A stretch of DNA of 64,000 nucleotides. Origin: Neofusicoccum parvum (Eukaryota > Ascomycota > Dothideomycetes > Botryosphaeriales > Botryosphaeriaceae). The notes under the pieces were generated by a model, which had not been told where the DNA came from, did no database searches, and saw only the letters and a list, made by a program, of their open reading frames with translations. The stretch is from assembly GCA_020912385.1 (NCBI GenBank), contig CP087211.1:2170001-2234000 (forward strand). The letters run 5' to 3'. The translations under genes were made by a program, and so were the position numbers. Of this stretch, positions 1-11,700 are shown in pieces (the first letter of the stretch is position 1; each line of letters starts with the position of its first letter).

Positions 1-1803
1 CGTGACTTCGGTGGAGAGGATAGGTGCCCAGTTCGAGGTAGGGATGTTCTTCGTGCCCACCGGTGACTTGGAGTAGTCCTCGCTGTCGAACCGCTGAAGA
101 GTCCAACCAGCAGATCCTTCGTAGTCCTTGACGCCAGCACCCATAGGTGGCAAGAGACGGAAAGTGTGAGCGCCTGTTGGAATTAGTCAATCAATCCATA
201 AGGTGGAGTTGCTTGAACGCTTACCCTTGGCGTAGACAAGCTCAATGTCATCTCCAACAGCAGCCTTCAGGCCCTCATATGGAGTGATCTTATAGTGAGC
301 ATTGACCGAAGCGCTTCCACCGCCGTGAATCAACGCATCCTTGGCATGTCCCAGCAGCGCAATCTTCTTCTTCGGCAAGTTCTCCTTCTTGATGGGCAGA
401 ACACCACCCTCGTTCTTCAGCAGGACCGCTCCGGCTCCACCGACCTGACGAATAAGCTTCTGGGTCGATGGCCTGTTGATGGCCTTCTCCGGCGGGGTGA
501 TGGGGTCCTCAAACTGCTTCGTCTTCACCAACAGCTCCAGCACATTCCTTGCCCTCTCCGTAACCGCCTCCTCGCTGGTCTTCCCCGCCGCAATCGCCTC
601 CTTCACATCCTCAACCTTGCGCCACTTAGTCGGACCGGGCATCTCCAAATCCATCCCAGCATTGATGCTCTCCGCCGTCGAGTTCGTGCCACCCCAATCG
701 CTCATCACCAGACCCTTCCATCCCCAATCCCCCCTCAACACCTTCTTCAGCAAGAAGTCCGACGAATCCGCATGCGTCCCGTTAACGAGGTTGTAGCTCG
801 TCATGACAGCCCACGGGTCCGCCTCCTTGATCGCGATCTCGAAGGGCTTGAGGTAGAGCTCGCGCAGGGCGCGCTCGGAGATGGTCTCGTTGACGGTGAA
901 GCGGCAGGTCTCCTGCTCGTTGGCGGCGAAGTGCTTGATGGTGGCGCCGACGCCCTTGTCCTGCAGCCCGCGGATGTACGCCGCCGCCAGCTTGCCCGCC
1001 AGCAGCGGGTCCTCCGAGAATGACTCGAAGTTGCGCCCGCCCAGCGGGTGCCGGTGCAGGCACACCGTCGGCGCCAGCAGCACCCGCGCCCCCTTGCTGG
1101 CCGTCTCCTCCGCCAGCGCCGCGCCCACCTGCGTCGCGAGGTTGACGTCGAAGGTTGACGCTAGGCAGACCGACGCCGGGAAGCAGGCGGCCGTGGTGCC
1201 GTGCGCGAATTCGGCGCCGCGGGCGCCGTTCGGGCCGTCGGAGGTCTTGAGGGAGGGCACGTTTTTGCTGGGGATGGCGACGGTTTCCCAGAAGTTGGCG
1301 CCGGCGAGGAGGGAGATCTGGGGGTAGTTAGTGGGTGCTATTCAGGGCGATGGTGGAGAAGCGGAAACGGCGAGAAAAAAAGGAGAGAATGAAGCAGATT
1401 TCAAAACGACATGTTGGCGCCGGATGGGACATGGTCTTGCCGCGACGAGATGGAATCATTCGGCTATGCACGCTGTGAATGTGTTGCCGTTCTCTTCTCG
1501 AATTCCTCGCGCAGAAAACGGCAACTACAATTCGGTTGAGCAGATATGGCACGACAGAGATTCCAAATGGTGGCCAGGCATCGCAAGCTTCTCCTCGAAA
1601 GGCTACTCCGCGGGCTCTGGACAACCCCGCTCCCATCGTGGTTTGCTGATTCGCCAACCAGAGTGCTGCTCTGACTCGAGACGGGGGAACAGGCTGTGGT
1701 TTGAGGGTTCAAGGCAGGACTGATGACAGATGAAAGATGGATATACCTTCTCGTCCAGCGTCAACGAGGCGAGGATAGCCTCGACGTCGGTAGTGGGAGC
1801 CAT
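1..1803 (-). CDS. GH3 beta-glucosidase, 5' part (C-terminus outside window)
   Basis: Hydrolyses terminal beta-D-glucosyl residues of cello-oligosaccharides or beta-glucosides. Exons read 1803-1747 (19 aa, starting MAPTTDVEAILASLTLDEK), 1317-225 and 173 to the window edge. Exon 1 joins exon 2 (ISLLAGANFWET) in phase 0, giving the continuous start of a fungal GH3 N-terminal domain. Visible motifs are SDGPNGARG near residue 45, GGRNFESFSEDP, KHFAANEQE and VMSDWGG; the Asp of SDW (about residue 226) is the expected nucleophile. Exon 3 (AHTFRLLPPMGAG) would begin the PA14 insert seen in many fungal intracellular or vacuolar GH3 enzymes. No signal peptide is visible. The first intron (1746-1318, 429 nt) is far longer than the second (224-174, 51 nt). 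Family assignment is secure; substrate is inferred. Confidence 0.93.
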
Positions 1804-4317
1804 GGCAGAGGTGAGGGTATCAAAACGAGGGAAGCGGCAGGGAGTAGAGACGGAAGCACCCTCGAGGCGGGCGGCGGTGTTCTTGTATCAGCCATGGCTG
1901 GGGGGCTTGGTGCCGTGCGCTCTCGGTCGTGTCATTGCCTGGCGGTGCCATGTGGATACTGATGCCATTTCTGGCGCGGAACGGGTGCCGAGGACAGTAG
2001 ACTCTTGGGGAGGCAGGGCCGGGGAATCAGCGGCGCTCGGGAGAAGTGCGGCGCGGGAGAATGTCGGGGGCCTGTTCGAGGCAGACACCGGCGCGTGACT
2101 GGCGCATCGCAGGAAGCGATTGGGCGGCGCGGAGTCGCGGGGAGAGGCTTCGCAAGCCCGAACGCATTGGCGAGAGGGGCCCCGGGTGGCTGCCGCTGCG
2201 TGCTGCGTTGCCCCGTCCGGCCTGCAGCTGGTTATCGTCGCCTGCGCGACCGGGTTTCCCGTTTGGCCGTGGCCAAGCGCCCCAGGGCTGCTGATTAACA
2301 ACCGACGTGGAAAGACGTCCCGGGCTTCCGCACAAACCACACCCGACGTCATCCCATTCACCCAGCGCCTCGTGTGCTCGTCTGCCCCGCGTTGTCGCGA
2401 GCCCTTCGCCTCCGCTCCGCACTTCAGGCTCATCCTCGTGTCTCGTACTCCGCCGGGGCTCTTTCCTGAATGCACTCGCGGTCCGGAGAATAACCTTCTC
2501 GGCTTTTACCCAGGGTGACGGGTCAGACACGGCTCGTCGTCGACATCCATCGTGATGCTGAGTTACGTGGCCCTCGGCGGACGAAGCTTATAGGTTATGG
2601 AGTGCTTGTACCACCGTGTCCCGAGCAGACTCCTCGAGACGGAGCGTCAGTCGTGACGGCGGCTGGCCAGCTTCATCGAGGATCTGACGTTTCGTGATCT
2701 GCGCCTCCAACAGCCCCACACCGGATCCGCGCCGGTCAGGCATCCGTGGGAAGGCTCCTGCATTCGAGCAGCTCTCCTCGTGATGCGAGATCCGCCGTTG
2801 GCCGTTGCGAAGAGCGTTCAACCGCTGACCGGGCGAGGAAGGCCGCTTATCTGATCCGGGCATTAGCCTGCGGGAGGGACATGCTCGCAGCAACGCAACC
2901 CGCGCCCTGATGGCCCGTCTGTCGCCGCAAGCAGGAACCCGAGCACTTGGTTCACCAGGCCGCTGTCCAGGCGCGCTGAAAAAAAGAAGCCCGACATTCT
3001 CCCGCGCCGCGCTTCACCCGCCGCTGCACCTCCACTCCCTCCATCCACTTCTCCGTCCGGCCCGCTTTGCTGACACTGACAGGCTGGCCGCCGATAGACG
3101 CACGTACCGCGCTGACAGTGCGACGGAGCGATTCATTTTGCCTTCGGCACGGCAAAGTACGCCGGGCTTGGCGGGCCATCCGACTCGCCGTCTTGCGGAG
3201 CCGCGTTAGCGCCGGGTTTTGCTAATTTAGGGCCGGCCAACGGTGTGCTCTTTGTCAGGGCCCGCGGGTAGGCGGTCAGCTAGACGTGGGTGCTGTGCAA
3301 AAATAGGCCCAGCCCGAGCACATCGCCGTCGCGAGTTCAACACCGTGGCCTTGTTACGCTTTCCTGCATCGTGAGCTCGGAGATATGTCCGAGGCGGGTC
3401 GCTTATGTCCCACGGCAGGATGCCTCAACTCCGGCTGAATAGCGGGGCGTTGAGACACGCGGTATCCTCCGCTGGCAAGGAGGAATCTCAGCTTCGAAAG
3501 CATCTCTCCCGCATCATGTGTGTTTGGGGGGGCGCCATTGGCTGGCAGATCTGCGGCACTGGTATCAGCGTGGGATTGAGTGCTGCGCATATCTACCCTC
3601 AAGCTAACCAACTCCTGTCCCTTGGGAATCGCTCGGCTTGCACATAACTGCCTCGTCACGGTGAGAGGAAGCCCGTCGCCGCGGATTAAGGTTCGAGCTT
3701 GCGTCCGCCCCTACATAAACACGCCAGCATTCAGGCTCACTATCTCAGGCCATGGTACGATTTTGATGCCTAAAGCCATGAGCATGATGTCGGCTTCCAC
3801 AATGAAGCTGAGAGCCGGCATCATGGTGGTGGTGGGCAGAGCATCTCACCTACGAGTGACGTCATCGCTCACCCGACGCGTCGCGCCTGCCTCTTTCTCC
3901 TTCGCGCGGCGCTCCACCCTACTAACTCCACAACTATCCTTTACACCGCACGCTAACAACGCTCGCTGGTATCTATCGCACACGCTCCTTCTTTCCCTCC
4001 TTTGGCAGGCAAGTGTGTCTGAACGGTGAAGCTCTCTTGCCGGCTAACCTCAGCACTCACCGACGCATACGGCTCCGGCTTGCTTACGAATTGCAACGAC
4101 CGCGTCCTCCGTGCGTTGGCCTCGGGGTCTTCAGCCCTGTGTTCTTCCTGCCTCTTTTCTGGGTCTGACGCTTTGACGGGCACGCAGCACCCAGTCTCTC
4201 GGTCTTGCCTCTCACCATCCGCGAGGGAGCGCCATCTCGCTTCGCCCACTCATTTCGCTCGCACTGTCATTTCGTCAACATTATCGATCCAACCAGCCAA
4301 GCCGAACCTACTCAAAA
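1804..4317. other. Intergenic, no gene recognised; holds a dispersed inverted repeat
   Basis: This spacer contains the upstream region of the beta-glucosidase and the approach to the DUF4246 pseudogene. Several open frames of 80-195 aa cross it on both strands, but they overlap each other, lack recognisable domains and look like chance ORFs of GC-rich DNA. A 26-bp inverted repeat lies at 2043-2068 and 2990-3015. Confidence 0.6.
2043..3015. repeat. 26-bp inverted repeat pair (2043-2068 / 2990-3015)
   Basis: The reverse complement of 2043-2068 matches 2990-3015 at 25 of 26 positions, with core CCCGACATTCTCCCGCGCCG. Similarity continues a few bases further on the CTTC side (CTTCTCCCG against CTTCACCCG). 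The arms are about 920 bp apart. No transposase frame lies between them, so this may be the ends of a small non-autonomous element or a duplicated fragment. Confidence 0.5.
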
Positions 4318-5840
4318 TGAGCTCAAGGCCCTGGACACCACCTCAAGTGTCGCCACATGCCACAAACATAATTCGTTCACAGCTAGGTATCGCGTCCATT
4401 TCCTAAACACTATCACAGACTTCCACGCTCAACTTCTTACCACCCGGGAGCGGACTGTGAATGTGGCTCATGAATAAGCTTACGGGGAAACGCCCATGGC
4501 TTACGGGTATCTTTCATCATGATGCTGTGGAAGGTTTATTCATCTCCATTGCAGCACTGCCGTGGTCTACTCTAACAAAGGAGAGGCTTAGCTCGATCCA
4601 TCGATTCCATCGAACGCATCCGCCACAATCATCCAGGCAGACTATATTCAAGCCCCTAGGAAGAGATTCAATACAAAGATGGTCACAACCCTCATGACCC
4701 GGATGGTATTGATGATACTCGCTTCTGGTCCAGCGAATACCAATGGCTTTTAGCAGATGATGCTTGGAAGGGAGACGGAAGCGCGAAGATCGACAGCTAC
4801 ATCATCAATCTTCACCCGGATCACAAGAGACTACAAGCTGATCGAAAAAGTGATGACCAGGGTCGGAACTCAGTGCGTTCCTCACCACCTAGTGGATGCT
4901 CACGCCGTATTGATCTATCTTCTTTCGAGACCGTCGTCCCTAATCCACCTGGAAGTTTCATTTTTGATGAGGGTTGCATTGTATAGAAAAGATCTGGTGG
5001 GAGATGCGTGAGTACTCCGACTGGGTGGAGGGGAGAACAGAATTACAGTTCATCCAAGACTACTACATGCCATCCCAAGGAGGCATGATGGTAAGACTGG
5101 TTCATTAGACGATTTTCTAAACTCATTCTATGCTCGTAGAACCGATTGTATGGTATCCTTGAAGTCGAAAGAGTGGTCTCATCCAATGTTGATCGCGTGC
5201 AAGAATTCCTGAATGGTGTCCAAGTAATCATACGAATTACTAGCCTTGAACTGACACCTCAGAACCCCACAGTCTCATCAAAATTCTGGCAAGTGGAAGG
5301 AATGACGGTGCATACTCCTTCTACTTCGACTCCAAGAACGTTTCATCCGCCGCAGTCGACTTTCGACAAAGGTCTGATGCTGATGAATTTCCCAAAATCT
5401 GGGGTAGGTGATATGTAGACGCTGCTGTCGACGTTCTTGGTATCGGGTAATGCACCGGATCGGATGAATATCCGGAGCTGGGCCGCGTGTTGATTCCCAA
5501 AGACCGCTTCTTGGTTTTCCCCAACATTCTCCACACTGAACATTTTCTTTCCGTAAGGCCAATGCCTTGAGGACTGAAAGGAGAAAAGAGATCACCAATT
5601 TCAAGAACAGACTTGACAGGCATGTGCATGAATTCGAGTGTAATGGTGAAGAATGCAGCGTCCTTTCACCCTACCGCCTCTGGGTTATCAATGTGCTTCG
5701 CAGACCCGAGCTACAAGTTATGCGGTGTTTCTCTGTTATATATCTAGGAATATGATGAGTGGAGTCTTCTCATCACCGACATGCAAAGTTACAAGAGAAA
5801 ATGCAAGCTATCTTATAAATTTCTTGGAGTTTGGAGGTTG
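4318..5840 (+). pseudogene. Decayed DUF4246-family gene
   Basis: Pieces of a fungal DUF4246 protein (double-stranded beta-helix, 2OG-oxygenase-like) follow each other in the right order but in different frames. They are LLTTRERTV then MWLMNKLTGKRPW near 4430-4510; FWSSEYQWLLADD and SAKIDSYIINLHPD near 4725-4830; YKLIEKVMTRV; VQVIIRITSLELTPQ and WQVEGM near 5215-5305; AYSFYFDSKNVSSAAVDFRQ near 5310-5375; ELGRVLIPKDRFLVFPNILH near 5480-5540; and SPYRL near 5670. At least four frame changes and several stops separate them. The conserved box usually ending W-H-V-E-G-M reads WQVEGM, so a likely metal-binding His is replaced. Intron-like signals exist (GTAAGA at 5092) but do not repair the frames. 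The family call comes from remembered consensus; the broken state is seen directly. Confidence 0.75.
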
Positions 5841-6559
5841 AGGAGAATTAACCACGTGCGTGGTCAATTGATGAATGTCCGCAACGAGCATTTGCTCTTT
5901 ACACATGAGAAGTTGGAACAACTATCTGGATGAGAAATGTCAGTGAAGTTGATTTGCGAATGAGCGATTTGACTGCTCATAGGAGTGGGCACGTATTGTA
6001 GTACTATCTTGACCGCCGAGGTTCCCCGGTGACGTACCAACGCACAGGCCAGCCACAAAGCATAAGCACTCACACCTCGATCGAATGGTGATTAAACATC
6101 AAGTGGGTTCCACAGGTGAAACTTTAGGTCGATTTAACTCGCACGACAGCAGAGCGCAGTCTGTCGCGACTCGGCCATGGATGCATGTCTCCCGATCTCC
6201 GCGAGCTTCTGTCATACAATATTTCCCGGTTCTTGCGTCATTGCTGGGATTTCATGCCTCACTCCGCAGCCCACGCGCTCAACTCCCACCATTGCACGCC
6301 CACACTGTGGGTTCTTGCCGGATCACAGCTTGTCTTATCGCCATATTCGCAATGCCAGAGTGGGACAATGCCACTGGATTGGGCGGCATCCGACGGCTCT
6401 GCCCGAGCCCGCGGACCTCAAAACCAGGGCAGCATCCTCTCGCCGTTTTCGCATCTTCCCACTCTGTACCTGACTCTATACGCTGATTAGCTCTCTGGTG
6501 GCTGGATTTGCGTGTTCCGATATAGCAGTCTCTCAAACTACGGTAGATTGGGTTCAACA
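5841..6559. other. Intergenic, putative promoter of the monooxygenase gene
   Basis: No coding sequence recognised. The segment separates the DUF4246 relic from the start of the flavin monooxygenase gene and should hold the latter's promoter and 5' UTR. Overlapping frames of about 100 aa at 6085-6490 have no recognisable features. Confidence 0.5.
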
Positions 6560-8202
6560 ATGGCCATCAAAGCAAAGCGGGTTGCGGTAATCGGCGCTGG
6601 ACCTGCCGGCGCAATCGCTGTTGACGCACTTGTGAAAGAGCAGGCTTTTGATTACATCAGGGTTTTCGAACGCAAAGATCAGGTTGGAGGGCTATGGTGA
6701 GTTGAATTACCTTTCGAGGAGCAAAACAAGCAGTATATACTCACAGCAATGCTTTTCTTGTAGGATTTATTCCCCGCAACTACCGCCCAAGATCCCATCC
6801 CTCAAAGCGTTGGTAGAACGTCAAGCCGACGTGCCGATTACAATCCCCTCGCATTTTCCAGCAGAGACGCCCAAGTCTGAGCGAGTCAACAGTCACCAAT
6901 ACCGCTTTTCGGACAATGGCCTGCACCAAGACCTGCACAGCAATGTACCACCAGAGATTATGGCTTATACTCAAGAGCCCATTCCAAAGATTCTCTCAGA
7001 GCGCTCGCTAGCTCTTTTCGGACCCGATTCGCCAACGAGACACCACACGGTCATCAAAAAGCATATTGAAGACATATTCGCCCGCGGCGGACATGAGAAG
7101 CTCATCGAATTCAACACCTCGGTCGAGCTGGCGGAGAAGAAGGGCGCAGAGTGGATCCTTACCTTGCGGAAAGAGCGCCCCGGAAAAGCCACGGACTACT
7201 GGTGGCAGGAGACCTTCGACGCCGTCGTCGTTGCTTCCGGCCACTACTACGTCCCGCACATCCCCAACATCCCGGGTCTGATCGAGTACGACCAGCGCTT
7301 CCCCGGCCGGATCCACCACACCAAGCACTTCCGCAGCGCCGACGACTTCAAAGACAAGGTAAACCCCCCCTCCCCAGCCTTTCCCCCCCGCTCACCAACC
7401 CCCCGCAGCGCGTCCTCGTCATCGGCGGCTCCATCTCCGCCATCGACGCCGTCCACGACATCCGCGCCGTCGCGGCCAAGCCCATCCACGCGGCGATCCG
7501 CAACCCGCTGCCGGCGTTCGGCATGGCGCCGTTCGAGCACCCGCACATCGCGATCCGCAAGCCGGTCGCGCTGCTCGACCCGGCGAGCGGGCGCGTCTAC
7601 TTCGACGACGGCAGCGCCGTCGACGGCATCGACCGCGTCGTCTTCGCCACCGGCTACGACTTCAGCTTCCCGTTCCTGCCGTCCCTGAAGACCCCGAACA
7701 GGCGCGTCCCCGGGCTCTATCTGCACGTCTTCGACATCGCGGAGCCGACGCTGGCGTTTGTTGGTGCGGTGAGTGGAGTCTTTCCTCGGCGCTGGACGTG
7801 TGCGTGCGTGATGGTTGGCTGACGAGTGGGGAGCAGGTTTCGGGTTTCACGTTCAAGGCGTTCGAGTACCAGGCGGTGGCGGTGGCTCGCCTCTTCGCTG
7901 GCCGCGCCGAGCTGCCGGAGCCGGACGCTATGCGCAAGTGGGAGGCTGATCACCTGGCGCTGCGGGGTGAGGGGAAGCCGTTCTACACGCTGGCGCCGGA
8001 CTTCGAGCAGTACTTTGAGGCGCTGCGGAAGGTGGCGGGGGAGCCGGCGGAGGGCACGACGGGGAGGGTGTTGCCGCCGTTTGATCAGGCGTGGTTGGAT
8101 GTTTTTGCAAGGGTGTTGGAGACGAGGCTGAGCTATTGGAGGAGGGAGGCGAAGAAGGTCGAGGAGGAGGAGGCAGGGAAGGGGGTGAGGGCGAGGCTGT
8201 AG
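6560..8202 (+). CDS. Flavin-containing monooxygenase (FMO-like), 485 aa
   Basis: Exons 6560-6696, 6764-7358, 7409-7768 and 7837-8202 join in frame through canonical GT-AG introns of 50-68 nt. The product has the N-terminal FAD Rossmann motif GAGPAG (residues 12-17), the diagnostic FMO signature F-x-G-x3-H-x3-F (FPGRIHHTKHF, about 225-235) and a second dinucleotide-binding motif VLVIGGSISA (about 246-255) for NADPH. FATGYDFSFPFLP near residue 350 is the usual C-terminal FMO segment. Such enzymes oxygenate soft nucleophiles (N or S) using NADPH and O2. Fungal members act in detoxification or secondary metabolism, but no biosynthetic core gene lies beside this one. The first ATG of the frame has an A at -3. 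The last exon is markedly G-rich compared with exon 3. Confidence 0.92.
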
Positions 8203-8771
8203 TCAAGTCATCCGACGTGTTTCTGATTGATTCGTTAGTAGGATAAGCCAACGCAAACGTTAGACAATGCCAAGAAGCATGGATTAATCTTGCTCGTTGT
8301 TTGGATGAAGCCGCATGTCAGCCTTGCTTGTGGACAGGCTCATTTCTTGGACCTTGGGTTCGTCGAGTCCCGTGCCCTCTACACTTTTTGATCTCTCGGT
8401 GAACATCTGCGCGTTGCCACGGCCAACTTCATTAGCCTACGACGAAGAATTACAAATTCACCCCTACGTTCTGAATATTGTCCTGATGAAAGCATCAGGG
8501 TGCGCTCGTCACGTGCCTTCATCCACCCCCACCGACAGTGCGATTACAGCCTCGCCATTCTCCTGACTGTGTTTTCCCCTCCCTAGTTCAACTCCTACCC
8601 TCAGTATATGGTGGTGAACCATCTAGAGCGATATGTGAGGCTCCTATGATCTCCATGCAAGATAGCTGCTAAATCTGCTCCAGCGCGCATCACAGGAGGT
8701 CCAACTTATACGCGCTTGTCCGACGTACCGAACAGCTGGCAATGCTCTCCGAAAACGACTAGCAGGAGGCC
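8203..8771. other. Intergenic between FMO and NLR-like genes
   Basis: No gene recognised. It should contain the FMO terminator and the promoter of the downstream NLR-like gene. Both flanking genes are on the + strand. Confidence 0.5.
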
Positions 8772-11700
8772 ATGTCCATCTCTAACTACGCAACCTACCG
8801 ACTGCGTGGAATACCAAAGGGATCTTCCAGAAAAGATGTGCGAACACTTGTACGGAGGGCCGTGCGTTGCGACGACGACTCGAACATCCGAGTCGGCTCG
8901 TTGGCGAACGAACTTTCAGAGCCTGGCGAAATGGTCGCCACGTTGTCTTTTGACAAGACCCCTGAAGTTCTATCCGGTTCAAGTACGGCTGAACAATGGC
9001 GCTTGGAAGTTCCACTCGATGAGCCTGGCGAAGCTAAGGTGGTCCTACTGTTTGACACACACTTCCATGGCTGCACGACTCTACATTGTCCTCCCGAGGA
9101 AGACTGGAAAATGGAGTAAGGAGAACCCCCACGAATTTTGTTCCAGAATGCTAACGTAAAGGGCACAGTTTGATCGCCATCTCTGGTCTGGGTGGCCACG
9201 CCTTCGGATCTTTCAAGAGAAAGGGCGAATCTTACATGTGGTTGCGAGACGATCTTCCCAAGAGCTTTCCCGGAAGCAGAGTGATCATTTATGGCTACAA
9301 CTCTAAGCTTCATGGGAGCCTGTCAGTCCAGAACGCAACGGACATCGCAATGAAATTTCATGAAGCCATGACGGACATCCGCTCCGTCCCCGAGAAACCA
9401 TTGCTACTACTCGGCCATAGCCTTGGCGGAATAGTGATCAAGGAGGTCAGGCAACCATATGCATCATCTAAATCAAGTGCACCAGTATATTGACATCGAC
9501 TTTAGGCGCTTCATATGATTCGAACCAGTGATGACCAAGTCGACAAAGTCAACTTTGGAGCAATCTCTGGGATTCTCTTCTTCGGCGTGCCCAATCAGGG
9601 CATGGACATTCAATCACTCATTCCTATGGCTGGAGATGGATTCAACCGCGGGTTTCTCCATACACTTGAATCACAGTCCCCTGTCTTGCGTACTCAAGCT
9701 CAACAGTGGTCCCAGACCGACGCCGACTTGAACTGCAACATCATCAACTTCTATGAGACGCAAGCATCCCCGATTACTAGATTGAAGTTAAGTTCTCTAC
9801 TTACTAAGATTGGAGCGGCTGCTAAGGGGCACTCTGCAGGATGACGGTACTTGGACCATGGCCGGGCCGCCAGCAGTGCTAGTCGATTCCCACTCAGCTA
9901 CACACGGCCGACTCAGAAATTTAAACGGCCACCGAATTCATCCTATCGATTGTAGCCATAGTGATTTGGTCAAATTCTCAAGTGTATATGACGAGGCATA
10001 CAAGACTGTGCTTAGGTACCTCCGGTCAGTCGATGCCGAAATTGGCCAACGAAGGAATGGTGAGCATGAGACTGTGCTTTTACACAAGTTTAGTCATTAA
10101 CTTTGGAAGCTCTCTCGCAAAAACTGAACAAAGATCAAGAAGGTAAGCTTGGATGAATGGGTAGAAAATAAGTAATTGAATTTAATACTCCAGTGCAGCC
10201 TGCCTCAAATCGCTTGGATTTCCCGAACAGTATGATCGCATGGACTCACTCGATCCCGACGACCGAACCTGTGACTGGTTGATCAAGAACAAGGTCTTCG
10301 CCTCATGGCTCAACAGCCCAAAAGGACTCATTTGGATCCGCGGAAACCCTGGATCTGGAAAATCAATGGCCATGAAACGCGCTCTGCTCTACTTCAAGGA
10401 CCGATCTAACCTAAACGAACTGGTCGCTTCCTTCTTCATCTACGGGCAAGGCACAGATCTCCAGAAATCCTCCTTAGGACTCTACCGCTCTCTTTTACAT
10501 CAGTTCTACTCGCATCTTCCAGACTGTTCCACTGAAATTACGGAAAGCTTTCAAAAGTATCGCAAAACGATGAGCGGTGGCTGGAGGTGGATGAGTGGTG
10601 AAGTCCGACGCCTCTTTCTGGAAAGGCTTCCCGTTATGAGCAGACGGGATCCAATCATTCTTCTTGTGGACGCACTCGATGAGGCCGGAGAAGTCGAAGC
10701 AAGAAAAATTGTCGGCGACATGAAAGTTCTCATGGCCTCTTTGAAAGATAACGGAGCGAGACTTCGCATTTGTTTTTCTTGCAGGCACTACCCGCACATA
10801 ACTCTCGACGGTGGTGACACCCTTGTTGTAGAAAACGCCAACGGCCATGACATCAGGACGGTGGTTGCCTCTCGGGTTGATTCCACTATTTGCTTCGAAG
10901 AATCTGAGAAGGAAATGATCAAATCTGAGATTATCCGACGTTCCGCAGGAATGTTCCAGTGGGCGTCCCTAATTTCTGAGATCGTCATCCAAGCTAGAGA
11001 AACTGGTGATCCATTCCGAGTTGTTCTGAAGAAAATACAACAAGCACCAGCGGACTTGGACAAACTTTACGAATCTTTACTGGGTGTCGAAGAAGGCAAT
11101 CGCAAGGATAAGGAGTGCTCCCAAACTCTCAAGTTGTTTCAATGGGTTATGTTTCAAAAGAGGCCTCTATTCTCTGAAGAGATGCAACATGCGCTGGCGC
11201 TTGACTGCGAAATGACCCAGCAATCCATCTGCGAATATACCAAGGAAGATGAATTCATCGACAGCAAACAAGACATGGAAACTAAGTTGAGAAATCGATC
11301 GAAGGGACTCATCCGATTCCAAGGCAATACACTGTCACGTCGAGCTGAGTTCATCCATCAGTCTGTCCCTGACTTCCTCCTACGGAAAGGATTGAAACTT
11401 CTGGCCGGTGAAAATTCAAGGAACCCAAGGCAACTTGCTCACTTCCAGCTGTCGAGGTCTTGCTTGAAGTATCTATCCATGGCAGAGATCGGAAATCACT
11501 TGCAAGAATGTTTTAAAACGCGAAAGCAAACTGAGGACTGGCGCAAACTCCAAGCAAATATGTTGCAGAAAAATTTTCCATTCATTTCCTACGCGTGGAA
11601 AAGCTGGACATTCCATGTAAGCAACGCGAGAGTTGAGGCTTCCGGTAGCGGTGACGACTTCGATAACGACATTTTGAAATTCTTCCAGTGGCCTGATGAA

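Noticed and set aside
1888..2530. 195-aa and 167-aa minus-strand frames upstream of the beta-glucosidase
   Set aside because: They overlap one another in different frames, have no domain and lie in a probable promoter.
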